Shown here piece after piece: positions 1 to 8,031 of a stretch of 64,000 nt of DNA. Within the stretch, counting starts at the first letter, position 1. Each line of letters begins with the position of its first letter. This DNA comes from Mesorhizobium australicum WSM2073 (lineage in GTDB: Bacteria; Pseudomonadota; Alphaproteobacteria; Rhizobiales; Rhizobiaceae): the NCBI RefSeq assembly GCF_000230995.2, contig NC_019973.1, forward strand, positions 186,001-250,000, read 5' to 3'. The translations under genes were made by a program, and so were the position numbers. The notes beneath the pieces were generated by a model. It saw only the letters and a program-made list of their open reading frames with translations, did not search any database and had not been told where the DNA came from.

Positions 1-168
1 ATGTCCGGTGATCTCGACTATGTGCTGCGCGCCCGCGTCGCCGACGTGAAAGCCTATGACCGGCTCTACCAGCGGCTCATCGCCAAGGTGGCTTTATCCG
101 ATGTCTCCGCCTCCTTCGTCATGGAGGAGATCAAGGAGACGACGGTGGTTCCTATGGAACTCCGCTAG
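1..168 (+). CDS. Lrp/AsnC-family transcriptional regulator, C-terminal end (partial)
   Basis: An open frame enters from the left edge and stops at the TAG ending at base 168. The 55 visible residues match the end of the RAM/AsnC_trans_reg ligand-binding domain: a GDLDYVLR strand, a DVKAYDRLYQRL helix, then SSF-type and ETTVVP strands ending in PMELR. In this family the domain binds amino acids and builds octamers, while the HTH that binds DNA lies upstream, outside the window. The window's first ATG is probably internal. The family call is good; the exact regulator cannot be told from this piece. Confidence 0.8.
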   Translation: MSGDLDYVLRARVADVKAYDRLYQRLIAKVALSDVSASFVMEEIKETTVVPMELR

Positions 169-253
169 GCCACAGTAATGCCTGAAAGAAAGCCGTTGAT
201 AGCGCCGCGGTCGAGTTGACCGAATCGACATTCGCGCCGATAGGATCGATTTT

Positions 254-739
254 ATGCGCGCAGCCCTTCAAACACCTTCCGTCATCGGTCTCACCGTCGG
301 CTTCGTCAGGTTGCCGCATGGCGAGGGACTTCCGCTTCCCGCCTATGAAAGCGCCGGCGCCGCCGGCATGGATTTGCGCGCGGCGGTGCCTGAAGACCGG
401 CCGCTTCTGATCCTGCCGGGCAAGCGCGCCTTGGTAGCGACGGGGCTGATCCTGGAAATTCCCGACGGCATGGAAGGCCAGGTGCGGCCCCGCTCGGGCC
501 TTGCCTTCAAACACGGCCTTACCGTCCTCAATTCACCGGGCACGGTCGACAGCGATTATCGCGGCGAGGTGAAGGTGCTGCTGGTCAATCTCGGCGACGA
601 GGATTTCGCGGTGACGCGCGGGATGCGCATTGCCCAGATCGTTTTCGCCGCGGTGACGCAGGTGGCGGTTGAAGAGCGTTCGCTGGCCGGCGGCACGGCG
701 CGTGGCTCGGGCGGATTCGGATCGACCGGCACCGCCTGA
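254..739 (+). CDS. dut: dUTP diphosphatase (dUTPase)
   Basis: This enzyme hydrolyses dUTP to dUMP and pyrophosphate, keeping uracil out of DNA and feeding thymidylate synthesis. The 161-residue length is normal for the homotrimeric family. All five family motifs are present in order: AGMDLRA (about residue 38), RSGLA (about 80), [11 protein letters not shown] with the catalytic Asp (about 96), RIAQ (about 125) and the C-terminal glycine-rich [10 protein letters not shown] that closes over the active site. The gene sits 85 bp after the Lrp-type regulator and 54 bp before a HAD phosphatase on the same strand. The ATG at 254 gives the usual N-terminal length. Confidence 0.96.
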   Translation: MRAALQTPSVIGLTVGFVRLPHGEGLPLPAYESAGAAGMDLRAAVPEDRPLLILPGKRALVATGLILEIPDGMEGQVRPRSGLAFKHGLTVLNSPGTVDSDYRGEVKVLLVNLGDEDFAVTRGMRIAQIVFAAVTQVAVEERSLAGGTARGSGGFGSTGTA

Positions 740-793
740 TGCCTGGCTGTGTTTCGGCACAGTGAACCGTTTTGCCGGGCAGACTGATCCAAC

Positions 794-1465
794 ATGATTG
801 AAACACGCCCCCTGCCAAAGCTCGTCATCTTCGACTGCGACGGGATCCTGGTCGATACCGAGAACCTCGCCAACCGGCGCCTGGCCGAATGGCTGAGCGA
901 CGCCGGTTTTCCAACGACCTTCGAATATTGCCGCAAGAACTTCTCCGGCCGCAGCATGGTCTCGGTGCAGAAGGAGATCGAAGAGACGACCAGCGTCAGG
1001 CTCGGCGCCGATTTCGTCGAGCGCTGGAATGCCGGCCTGCCGGATCTGTTCGCTCACGGTGTCGAGGCGATCCCTCATGTCCGGGAGTTCATCGAGGCGG
1101 TCCGCGCGGCCGGCATCGCTTATTGCGTCGCCACCTCGGCCAGGATCTCCAAGATGCACATAACGCTTGGCCAGACCGGTCTGTTGCCGCTGTTCGAACA
1201 TGCCATGTTCAGCGCCACGATGGTGTCGCGCGGCAAGCCGTTCCCCGACCTGTTCCTGCATGCGGCCAAAACGATGGGCTTCCCGCCCGCCGACTGCATC
1301 GTCATCGAGGACAGCGTCGCCGGCACGCAGGCCGGCATCGCCGCCGGCATGCGCGTGTTCTCCTATCATGGCGACCCCTATTCGGACCGCGATGGCTTGA
1401 TCCAGGCCGGCGGCATCCTGTTCGACGACATGCGCGAGCTCGCCGGGCTGGTGCCGATCCACTGA
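794..1465 (+). CDS. HAD-superfamily hydrolase (subfamily IA, phosphatase-like)
   Basis: A 223-residue cytoplasmic Mg-dependent phosphatase. HAD motif I is FDCDGILVDTE near residue 14 (nucleophile and acid/base Asp). Motif II is the Ser/Thr in CVATSARIS near 113, the motif III Lys lies near 150 in RGKPFPD, and motif IV is VIEDS near 174. The helical cap between motifs I and II places it in subfamily IA with phosphoglycolate and beta-phosphoglucomutase-like enzymes. The substrate cannot be read from sequence; sugar phosphates are the usual targets. It follows dut on the same strand. Confidence 0.9.
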   Translation: MIETRPLPKLVIFDCDGILVDTENLANRRLAEWLSDAGFPTTFEYCRKNFSGRSMVSVQKEIEETTSVRLGADFVERWNAGLPDLFAHGVEAIPHVREFIEAVRAAGIAYCVATSARISKMHITLGQTGLLPLFEHAMFSATMVSRGKPFPDLFLHAAKTMGFPPADCIVIEDSVAGTQAGIAAGMRVFSYHGDPYSDRDGLIQAGGILFDDMRELAGLVPIH

Positions 1466-1530
1466 TCCGCTGCACTGGACGCCACGAAGCGCTGTGCTAC
1501 CTTCCGCGCGCCCGACAATGGGGCGCCGCC

Positions 1531-1730
1531 ATGCCAACGTACCTGCTTCGCTTCATCCTCACCTGGGGTGCTGCTGCGGCTTTGGGGATGGCGGCCTCTG
1601 CACAAGCCGTCAGCTTCCCTGACCTCGGCAGCGCGCTGCCCGTCACAAGGATGCCACCTCCGTGCCTGTCGAGATGCGCCACATCGACGCTTTCGAGAAA
1701 TTGGCAGCAGAGAACGAGAAACGCTTCTGA
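1531..1730 (+). pseudogene. Possible frameshifted small secreted protein
   Basis: This is the only coding-like signal in the 340-bp gap 1466-1805. An ATG at 1531 opens a good Sec signal peptide (basic start, hydrophobic run, Ala-x-Ala site ending near SAQA at residue 26). About 40 codons in, the frame turns into poor sequence, while another frame carries a plausible tail, VEMRHIDAFEKLAAENEKRF, ending at the TGA at 1728-1730. A single-base shift near 1645-1655 would join the two. No family is recognised. It could be a decayed gene, a sequencing error or chance. Confidence 0.3.
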
Positions 1731-1805
1731 ACCAACCGCATTCGTTTGCCCGGCAGCAAACAGCGCGGTAGCATCCGCCCCAATACTCGTTATGGGGGAG
1801 CATTC

Positions 1806-2609
1806 ATGGACAAGGGCAAGATTTTTCGCGACCTGCATGCCTCGACCTTCGTCATGCCCAATCCCTGGGATCCGGGCACGACGAAGCTGCTCGGATCCTT
1901 CGGCTTCAAGGCACTGGCCACCACCAGCGCCGGCTTTGCCTTTTCGCGCGGCCTGCCGGATGGGGCCGTGACCTTCGACCAGATGATCCATCATTGCCGC
2001 GAGGTGACGGGCGCGACCGACCTGCCGGTCTCGGCCGATCTCGAGAAGGGCAAGGGGGACAGCGCCGAGCAGGCCGCCGAAACCATTTTCGCGGCGGAAG
2101 CGGCCGGGCTTGCCGGCTGCTCGATCGAGGATCACACCGGCGATCCTGAAAAGCCCATCTACGAGTTTTCGCACGCGGTGGAGCGCGTCGCCGCAGCGGT
2201 GGAGGCGGCGCGGGCGCTGAAGCGCGACTTTGTCTTCACGGCGCGGGCCGAGAATTTCCTCTGGGGCAAGTCGGACCTCGACGACACGATCAAGCGGCTG
2301 CAGGCGTTCGAAAAAGCCGGCGCCGACGTGCTCTATGCACCTGGTATCGGCGATGTCGAGATGGTGCGGACCTTGTGCTCTGCGGTCGGCAAGCCGGTCA
2401 ATGTCATGGCGAGGCCCGGCTTCACCATCGCCGACCTCGCCATGGCCGGTGCCAAGCGGATTTCGCTTGGGCCATGGCTGACCAATTTCGCCTACGGCAT
2501 GCTGGAGACGGCGGCGCGCGAGATCCAGCAGGACGGCACGTTCGGCTTCACCCGCGCCGCCATGCCGTTCGGCAAGCTGCAGGCGCTGTTCGGCAAATCC
2601 CAGGGCTAG
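1806..2609 (+). CDS. Isocitrate lyase / PEP mutase family protein
   Basis: A 267-residue TIM-barrel enzyme of the ICL/PEPM superfamily, whose members make or break C-C or C-P bonds in 2-oxo acids (oxaloacetate decarboxylase, methylisocitrate lyase, PEP mutase). Visible family marks are MPNPWDPG near residue 15, SADLEKG near 78, IEDHTG near 106, which includes metal-binding acidic residues, and TARAENF near 145. The start at 1806 is chosen because a GGGGGAG Shine-Dalgarno lies just upstream. The stop is 15 bp before the 3-hydroxyproline dehydratase, so the two are probably co-transcribed. The exact substrate is uncertain. Confidence 0.85.
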   Translation: MDKGKIFRDLHASTFVMPNPWDPGTTKLLGSFGFKALATTSAGFAFSRGLPDGAVTFDQMIHHCREVTGATDLPVSADLEKGKGDSAEQAAETIFAAEAAGLAGCSIEDHTGDPEKPIYEFSHAVERVAAAVEAARALKRDFVFTARAENFLWGKSDLDDTIKRLQAFEKAGADVLYAPGIGDVEMVRTLCSAVGKPVNVMARPGFTIADLAMAGAKRISLGPWLTNFAYGMLETAAREIQQDGTFGFTRAAMPFGKLQALFGKSQG

Positions 2610-2624
2610 GATGGGTTCGGCCGC

Positions 2625-3623
2625 ATGAACCTTACCGTTGTCGACATGCATACGGGTGGCGAGCCGCTACGGATCGTCACGGGCGGTTATCCCGCTATCC
2701 CCAAGGGCACCATTCTTGAGAAGCGCGCCTATGTGCGGGACCATCTCGACCATTTGCGCAAGTTGCTGATCTTCGAGCCGCGCGGCCACTATGACATGTA
2801 TGGCGCTTTGCTGGTCGAGCCCGATTTGCCCGGCGCCGACCTCGCGGTGCTGTTCATGCACAATGAGGGCTATTCGACCATGTGCGGCCACGCCATCGTC
2901 GCGCTCGGCCGCTACGCCGTCGATCAGGGGCTGGTGGCGAAGCAGGAGCCGTTCACCACCGTGAACATCGAGGCGCCGTGCGGCCTGGTCGTCGCCTCGG
3001 TCGCGGTCAGCGATGGCAAGGCCGGCGCGGTGTCGTTCGAGAGCGTGCCGGCGTTCCTGTTCGCCGGCGATCGACAGATCGAGCTGACAGGCTATGGCAA
3101 GATCGGTTTCGACATCGCCTATGGCGGCGCCTTTTACGCGCTGGCCGACTGTCATCAATTCGGGCTGGAGTTCGGCCACGACCGCCTGCGCGATTTCGTC
3201 GACGCGGCAACCGCGCTGACGAACCCGCTGAAGGCCAAGTTTCCGCTGTCGCATCCCGATCATGATGACCTCGCCTTCCTCTATGGCACCATCCTGACGG
3301 ATGGAAAGGACGCCTTTTCCGGAGAGGCCACCAGGAATGTCTGTGTCTTCGCCGAGGCGGAGGTCGACCGCTCGCCGACCGGTTCCGGCGTCACCGCCCG
3401 GCTGGCGGCCATGTATGCCAAGGGCGAGATCGCCGTCGGGCAGACGCGAACGTTCGAGAGCATCGTCGGCTCCCGCTTTTCCGGGGCGGTGGCGCGAACA
3501 GCGCAGGCCGGCCCGCATGAAGCGATCGTCGCCCGCGTCGGCGGCCGTGCCTATTATTCCGGACGAGCCGAATTCATTGTCGAGCCGGACGACGAGTTGG
3601 GGCGGGGATTTCTACTACGCTGA
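2625..3623 (+). CDS. Proline racemase family; probable trans-L-3-hydroxyproline dehydratase
   Basis: A 332-residue member of the proline racemase superfamily. True racemases and 4-hydroxyproline epimerases use two catalytic Cys. Here the first is kept (STMCGHAIVALG near residue 88), but the second site reads DRSPTGSGVTARLA near 253, with Thr instead of Cys. That Cys/Thr pair is the established signature of trans-L-3-hydroxyproline dehydratase, which removes water to give pyrroline-2-carboxylate. The assignment from that residue change is inference. The start at 2625 is followed by the conserved VVDMHTGGEPLR. The gene lies 15 bp after the ICL-like gene and converges with the EI24 gene 6 bp beyond its stop. 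Confidence 0.85.
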   Translation: MNLTVVDMHTGGEPLRIVTGGYPAIPKGTILEKRAYVRDHLDHLRKLLIFEPRGHYDMYGALLVEPDLPGADLAVLFMHNEGYSTMCGHAIVALGRYAVDQGLVAKQEPFTTVNIEAPCGLVVASVAVSDGKAGAVSFESVPAFLFAGDRQIELTGYGKIGFDIAYGGAFYALADCHQFGLEFGHDRLRDFVDAATALTNPLKAKFPLSHPDHDDLAFLYGTILTDGKDAFSGEATRNVCVFAEAEVDRSPTGSGVTARLAAMYAKGEIAVGQTRTFESIVGSRFSGAVARTAQAGPHEAIVARVGGRAYYSGRAEFIVEPDDELGRGFLLR

Positions 3624-3629
3624 AGAGAT

Positions 3630-4340
3630 CTAGCGCCGCGACGCGCGTGCGACTTCCCGTGCCGAGATCGCCTTGTGCAGATGCACCATCATGGCGGCGG
3701 CGAAGAGCGGCGTCAGCAGGTTGAGCAGCGGCACGGCGAGGAAGGCCGCGACAACCAGCCCGGAGAGAAACACCGTGCCGGCATACTGCCTGCGCAGGGC
3801 CCGGGCCTCTTCTTCCCCGCGAAAGCGCATGGCGGCGAATTCGAAGAATTCGCGTCCGAGCAGGTAGCCGTTGACGATGAAAAAGGCGGCGATGTTGATG
3901 CCCGGCACCAGCAGGAGCATCAGCGCCACGACGTTGCCCAGGATGACGACGCCGAAGAATTTTATCGCCAGCACCAGCGAGCGCAATACCGGCATGGCGC
4001 GTCCGGCCGGGTCGCCGGGATAATCGGTGCGCTCGACCACTTCGGCGACATCGTCGAGGAACAGGCCGGCGATCACCGCCGTGACCGGTGCGATCAGAAG
4101 CGCCATGCCGAACGCCAGCGCGATGCCCGCGACGATGCCGCCCAACCAGCCGGCCCAGGACGGCATGCCGGGCAACAATGTTTGCAGCCACGGCAGGGCA
4201 AGCCATTCGACAAGGCTGGTCAAGCCGAACCACAGGGCGACCAACGCCAGCAGGGTCAGGCCGAGCGTCTTGATGAACACGGCGCGAAACGGAGGCGAGA
4301 GCAGCTCAAGGGCCGCGGTGCGGGCAGCGTCGAAAATCAC
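3630..4340 (-). CDS. EI24 / CysZ-like integral membrane protein
   Basis: A 236-residue inner-membrane protein of the EI24 family (Pfam EI24, which includes sulfate permease CysZ). It has four main hydrophobic stretches: around residues 25-50, 60-95, 140-165 and 185-215. The soluble loop after the second holds the typical DDVAEVVERTDYPGDPAGR segment. The start codon is GTG at 4338-4340, preceded by a GGTGAAG ribosome site. No cys genes lie next to it, so sulfate transport is not supported by context. It converges with the hydroxyproline dehydratase gene, 6 bp apart. Confidence 0.82.
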   Translation of the reverse strand: MIFDAARTAALELLSPPFRAVFIKTLGLTLLALVALWFGLTSLVEWLALPWLQTLLPGMPSWAGWLGGIVAGIALAFGMALLIAPVTAVIAGLFLDDVAEVVERTDYPGDPAGRAMPVLRSLVLAIKFFGVVILGNVVALMLLLVPGINIAAFFIVNGYLLGREFFEFAAMRFRGEEEARALRRQYAGTVFLSGLVVAAFLAVPLLNLLTPLFAAAMMVHLHKAISAREVARASRR

Positions 4341-4460
4341 CGTGCTTCACCCCCAGGTCAGCGGACACAGCCACAAGGCAGGACGCCTCCGAGATAGGCG
4401 GTGCGGCCCGCGAGCACAAGCGCGGGCCGTTGCTTGCCTTCGTATGTTCCCCAGATCTGC

Positions 4461-5363
4461 CTATCGGGCTAAGCCCGGCTTACGAACCGGTATGGTCATG
4501 GCCGCCACGCCGGCGACGACAAACCCCATGCCGAGCCAGGCCGTGGGCCCCAGGCTTTCGCCGAGGAAGACGGCGCCGATGCCGACGCCGATCGGCACCC
4601 GCAGATAGGCCTGAGACGTGGTGCCGACCGAACCCAGCGTGTGGATCAGGCGGAAATAGATGACGAAAGCCAGTGCCGTCGAAAACACGGACAGGCCGAG
4701 CAGGGCAAGGATGGAAGCCGTCGAAGGCGCCAGCGTCCATGGCTGGTCGACCGCCAGGCTGAGCGGTACCAGCATGACAGCGCCGCACAGCATCGAACCG
4801 GCGGCGGGAAGCATCGGATCGAGGCCCTTGAAGCCTCGGCCGAAAATGGCGGCGCCCGCATAGCACACGGTTGCCGCGACGATGGCGATCTGTGCCCAGA
4901 GCTGGTGGCCGATGCCGCCAAGCGCCTGCGTGCCGACGATGAGGCAGATGCCGGCGATGCCGGCGCCAACGCCGACCAGCTTGCGCACGGTCACCGGCTC
5001 ATGACGGGTGATGAGCGCCGTCAGCAGGAAGGTGAAGATCGGCGAGGTGGCGTTGAGGATGGTGGCAAGGCCGGCGTCGACCGAACGCTCGGCCGCGGCG
5101 ATCAGCGTGAACGGGACGACGCTGTTGAGGCAGGCCTGGAAGGCGAAGCGGCGCCAGCTTGCCGCATCGCCCGGCATGGCAAGCCCGCGCCAGCGGATGA
5201 TGGCGAACAGGATGGCGCCGGCGATCAGGGTGCGGGCCGCGATGAAGGTGATGGGCGGGATGGTCTCTACGCCGATCTTGATGAAGGTGTAGGAGGCTCC
5301 CCAAAGCACCGCCAGCACGCCGAGCAATGCCAGGTCGATGGTCGTGTTGTTTTTGGCAGGCAT
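4461..5363 (-). CDS. EamA-family (DMT superfamily) transporter
   Basis: A 300-residue permease with two EamA repeats and about ten transmembrane helices. The first repeat starts at LALLGVLAVLWGASYTFIKI (residues 10-29); the second starts near residue 150 after the VGVGAGIAGICLIVG helix and ends with VPIGVGIGAVFLGESLGP, the usual EamA tail. Family members export amino acids or other metabolites, but the substrate cannot be assigned. A longer frame runs to base 6092 but is antisense to the adenosine kinase gene; the ATG at 5363 (MPAKNN) gives the normal family length. It is divergent from the adenosine kinase gene. Confidence 0.9.
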   Translation of the reverse strand: MPAKNNTTIDLALLGVLAVLWGASYTFIKIGVETIPPITFIAARTLIAGAILFAIIRWRGLAMPGDAASWRRFAFQACLNSVVPFTLIAAAERSVDAGLATILNATSPIFTFLLTALITRHEPVTVRKLVGVGAGIAGICLIVGTQALGGIGHQLWAQIAIVAATVCYAGAAIFGRGFKGLDPMLPAAGSMLCGAVMLVPLSLAVDQPWTLAPSTASILALLGLSVFSTALAFVIYFRLIHTLGSVGTTSQAYLRVPIGVGIGAVFLGESLGPTAWLGMGFVVAGVAAMTIPVRKPGLAR

Positions 5364-5561
5364 GGGCTCGCGCCTTCGGACCGTGATCGAACAGGCGCAG
5401 ATGTAGGCGACATCGCGACGAAATGTTTCGGCCACGGTCGAATTGTCGTAGCGCCTGGCTGGCGCGGCAAGGACAGAAAATCGGTTGCCAGTTTTCAGGG
5501 TCATGCTGTAGACCCGCGCGGGCATGGCAAGAAGCCGGCCCGGGTTTTGGCGGAGACATTG

Positions 5562-6554
5562 ATGCCGGATTATGACGTGCTTTGCATCGGCAATGCGATT
5601 GTCGACATCATCGCCCAGTGCGAGGAGGAATTCCTCGAGACCAACGGCATCATCAAGGGCGCGATGAATCTCATCGACACGCAGCGCGCCGAATTGCTCT
5701 ACAGCCGCATGGGCCCGGCGATCGAGGCCTCCGGCGGCAGCGCCGGCAACACGGCGGCCGGTGTTGCCTCGTTTGGCGGACGCGCCGCCTTCTTCGGCAA
5801 GGTCTCCAGCGATGCGCTGGGCGAAATCTACGCGCACGACATCCACGCGCAGGGTGTCGCCTTCGACACCAAGCCGCTCCAGGGCGAGCCGCCGACGGCG
5901 CGTTCGATGATCTTCGTCACGCCCGATGGCGAGCGCTCGATGAACACCTATCTCGGCGCCTGCGTCGAACTCGGCCCGGAAGATGTCGAAGCCGACAAGG
6001 CGTCCGGCGCCAAGGTAACCTATTTCGAGGGTTATCTGTGGGACCCGCCGCGCGCCAAGGAAGCGATCCGGCAGACGGCGAAACTGGCGCACGCGGCCGG
6101 TCGCGAAGTTTCGATGACCTTGTCGGATTCGTTCTGCGTCGACCGTTACCGCGACGAGTTCCTAGACCTGATGCGTTCGGGCACGGTCGATATCGTTTTT
6201 GCCAACAGCCACGAGATCAAGTCGCTTTATCAGACGTCGTCGTTCGACGAAGCGCTGGCGCGGATCCGCAAGGATTGCAAGATCGCGGCGGTTACCCGCT
6301 CCGAAAAGGGCTCGGTTATCGTGCGTGGCGACGAGACCGTGGTCATCCAGGCGACCGCCATCAAGGAACTGGTCGACACGACGGGCGCCGGCGATCTCTA
6401 CGCCGCCGGTTTCCTGCATGGCTACACACAGGGACGCGACCTCCAGACTTGCGGCGATCTTGGCTCACTGGCGGCCGGATTGGTGATCCAGCAGATCGGC
6501 CCTAGGCCAAGGCAGAACCTGCGCAAAGAGGCCGAGCAGGCGGGGTTGCTGTAA
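5562..6554 (+). CDS. Adenosine kinase (PfkB/ribokinase family sugar kinase)
   Basis: A 330-residue cytoplasmic kinase. PfkB signatures are the N-terminal GNAIVDIIA strand, GGSAGNTAAGVASFGG (about residues 52-67) and the catalytic DTTGAGDLYAAGFLHG near residue 270, whose Asp is the base. Alphaproteobacterial proteins of this exact type are annotated as adenosine kinase, phosphorylating adenosine to AMP for purine salvage. The sequence alone does not exclude another nucleoside or sugar. The start at 5562 lies 7 nt after a CGGAGA ribosome site. The gene is divergent from the EamA transporter. Confidence 0.88.
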   Translation: MPDYDVLCIGNAIVDIIAQCEEEFLETNGIIKGAMNLIDTQRAELLYSRMGPAIEASGGSAGNTAAGVASFGGRAAFFGKVSSDALGEIYAHDIHAQGVAFDTKPLQGEPPTARSMIFVTPDGERSMNTYLGACVELGPEDVEADKASGAKVTYFEGYLWDPPRAKEAIRQTAKLAHAAGREVSMTLSDSFCVDRYRDEFLDLMRSGTVDIVFANSHEIKSLYQTSSFDEALARIRKDCKIAAVTRSEKGSVIVRGDETVVIQATAIKELVDTTGAGDLYAAGFLHGYTQGRDLQTCGDLGSLAAGLVIQQIGPRPRQNLRKEAEQAGLL

Positions 6555-6825
6555 CAACGCCTTTCTCTTCGCCCGCTGTTGGGGAAAGGGGGCAAGCCCG
6601 GACAGCTTCTCATCGTCGCGCAGTTGTCACATACCGCTCCTACACGCAAATGCGAGCGTGCCGTAACTGACATTTCGACATGCTAATCGGGGTGTGAAGC
6701 AATGCAGGACAGCAACCTGTCGGGTCGCTGCATTCGTTGCCGTCGCACTTTCCACTTTCCGCCGTAACCGTTCAACAACTGGCCGCGGTCGAGGGAGGAG
6801 AGCGCGCGGCCCAGAAAACAGATGC

Positions 6826-7554
6826 ATGACAAGATTTCAGACCAAGACGACATTTCAGACCAAGACAACCGGCATCACGCAGGACGATTTCGCCGACATG
6901 GTGGCGGAAAGGGTCGAGCGTGCGCTTGCCCATTATGACGAAGCCATCAACGGCCCCACAATGGTCTCGGTCGGCAAGATCGCCGGCTCGATAGCGTCCG
7001 CCGTCACCTTGCTGTCGCCCAAGCACCAGCGCGCCATCGACGCCATCCATGCCGACCTTCCGGGCCTGGCCCAGAAATTCGTGCGGGCGCTGGCGGCGGA
7101 AGCCGCCCGCCGCGGCGAAGCCGGCACCGCTGGCGCGGACAACCTGTCCTCGGCCCTTTTGGCCGACGCCGAAACCCCGCTCCCGCTCCCCCAGTCCGAC
7201 GACCTCGAATCGATGCTGATCGAGGACTGGGCCGGACGCGTCGCCGGCTCGACCTATCTGGAAGAGAACCTGCGCATCGCCCGCTCCACCTTGCACCGCT
7301 GGCAGAGGCGCGGCGACGTCATCGCTCTGCGCAAGGGTGGCCGCAAGCACGTCTTCCCGCTGGCGCAGTTCGTCGATGGCAGGCCGGTCGCGGGCATAAG
7401 CGACGTGCTGGAGCTGATCGGCAATCCGAGACTCGCATGGCTGTGGCTGACCCGTCCAGCGGCGCACCTTGATGGGCGTATTCCCATCGACCTGCTGCGG
7501 CGGGACCAGGCGGAGGAAGTCGTGGAGGCGGCGCGGGCGTTCGCGCCGGGGTGA
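6826..7554 (+). CDS. Xre/MbcA/ParS-type antitoxin-like protein, orphan
   Basis: A 242-residue protein. The N-terminal two thirds (residues 20-130) is an uncharacterised helical region. Near residues 145-185 a helix-turn-helix-like stretch reads RIARSTLHRWQRRGDV, followed by RKGGRKHVFPLAQF. The last 60 residues resemble the Xre/MbcA/ParS toxin-binding domain (RLAWLWLTRPAAHLDG, then an RRDQAEEVVEAARAF helix). Such proteins normally neutralise RES-type NAD-degrading toxins encoded next door. Here no RES gene follows; the next 480 bp hold only gene remnants. The N-terminus has an 18-bp tandem duplication (FQTKTT twice, bases 6835-6870). The ATG at 6826 keeps the family frame. Confidence 0.65.
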   Translation: MTRFQTKTTFQTKTTGITQDDFADMVAERVERALAHYDEAINGPTMVSVGKIAGSIASAVTLLSPKHQRAIDAIHADLPGLAQKFVRALAAEAARRGEAGTAGADNLSSALLADAETPLPLPQSDDLESMLIEDWAGRVAGSTYLEENLRIARSTLHRWQRRGDVIALRKGGRKHVFPLAQFVDGRPVAGISDVLELIGNPRLAWLWLTRPAAHLDGRIPIDLLRRDQAEEVVEAARAFAPG

Positions 7555-7567
7555 AGTCGGCGCGCTG

Positions 7568-7741
7568 TCAGCCCTTTCGTTCCGCGAGCAGGCCGAGATA
7601 GTGCTGCAGCACCGCCGCCCCGGCAAGCGACGTGACATCGGCGTGGTCATAGGCGGGCGCCACCTCCACAACGTCGGCGCCGACAATGAGTGCCCGTGCC
7701 GGGAGATAGGCCGGATCGAGGCAATCGATGTCGAAGGTCAG
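7568..7741 (-). pseudogene. Agmatinase (speB-like) 3'-end remnant
   Basis: Fifty-seven codons on the minus strand end in TGA at 7568-7570 and read as the C-terminus of an agmatinase/ureohydrolase: [11 protein letters not shown] (metal-binding Asp pair), then [18 protein letters not shown], then a terminal helix ending LLAERKG. The roughly 25 residues that normally follow FDIDCLDPA (the PGTGTP region) are missing, so even this piece carries an internal deletion. Nothing of the protein remains upstream. It abuts the LysR remnant on the opposite strand, consistent with loss of the 5' parts of a divergent pair. Confidence 0.75.
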
Positions 7742-7743
7742 AC

Positions 7744-7989
7744 GCGAGCCCGATCTTCCACGACCCGGCGCTTGCCGTCCGTGAGGCCGTGAATGGCGGC
7801 GGCGTGGCGCTGGCCGACAACATCATGGTCGAGGACCTGCTGGCCAGCGGCCAGCTGGTCGCGCCCTTCACGATCCGCCACGCAATTCCACAGAGCTACT
7901 GCCTGCGGCAGAAGCCGGGCAACCGCAATTCAACCAGCGTCAGGCTGTTCCGGGATTGGCTGCTGTCGGAGATCGCCAGCCACAAGCAG
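7744..7989 (+). pseudogene. LysR-family (GcvA-like) regulator 3'-end remnant
   Basis: About 80 codons on the plus strand match the end of a GcvA-type LysR effector domain: [20 protein letters not shown], then LLASGQLVAPF, then SVRLFRDWLLSEIA near the end. There is no DNA-binding domain and no start, and the original stop is gone: the frame runs on antisense through maeB. It begins within 3 bp of the end of the agmatinase remnant on the other strand. The rest of the gap 7990-8031 holds nothing recognisable. Confidence 0.7.
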
Positions 7990-8031
7990 GTGATGCGGCT
8001 GGCACGAGGCGTCCAACACGGGGGAAGCCCC

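Noticed and set aside
4641..6554. 637-codon plus-strand frame reaching back over the EamA transporter
   Set aside because: Only the part from 5562 is the kinase. The upstream part is antisense to the transporter and has no family match.
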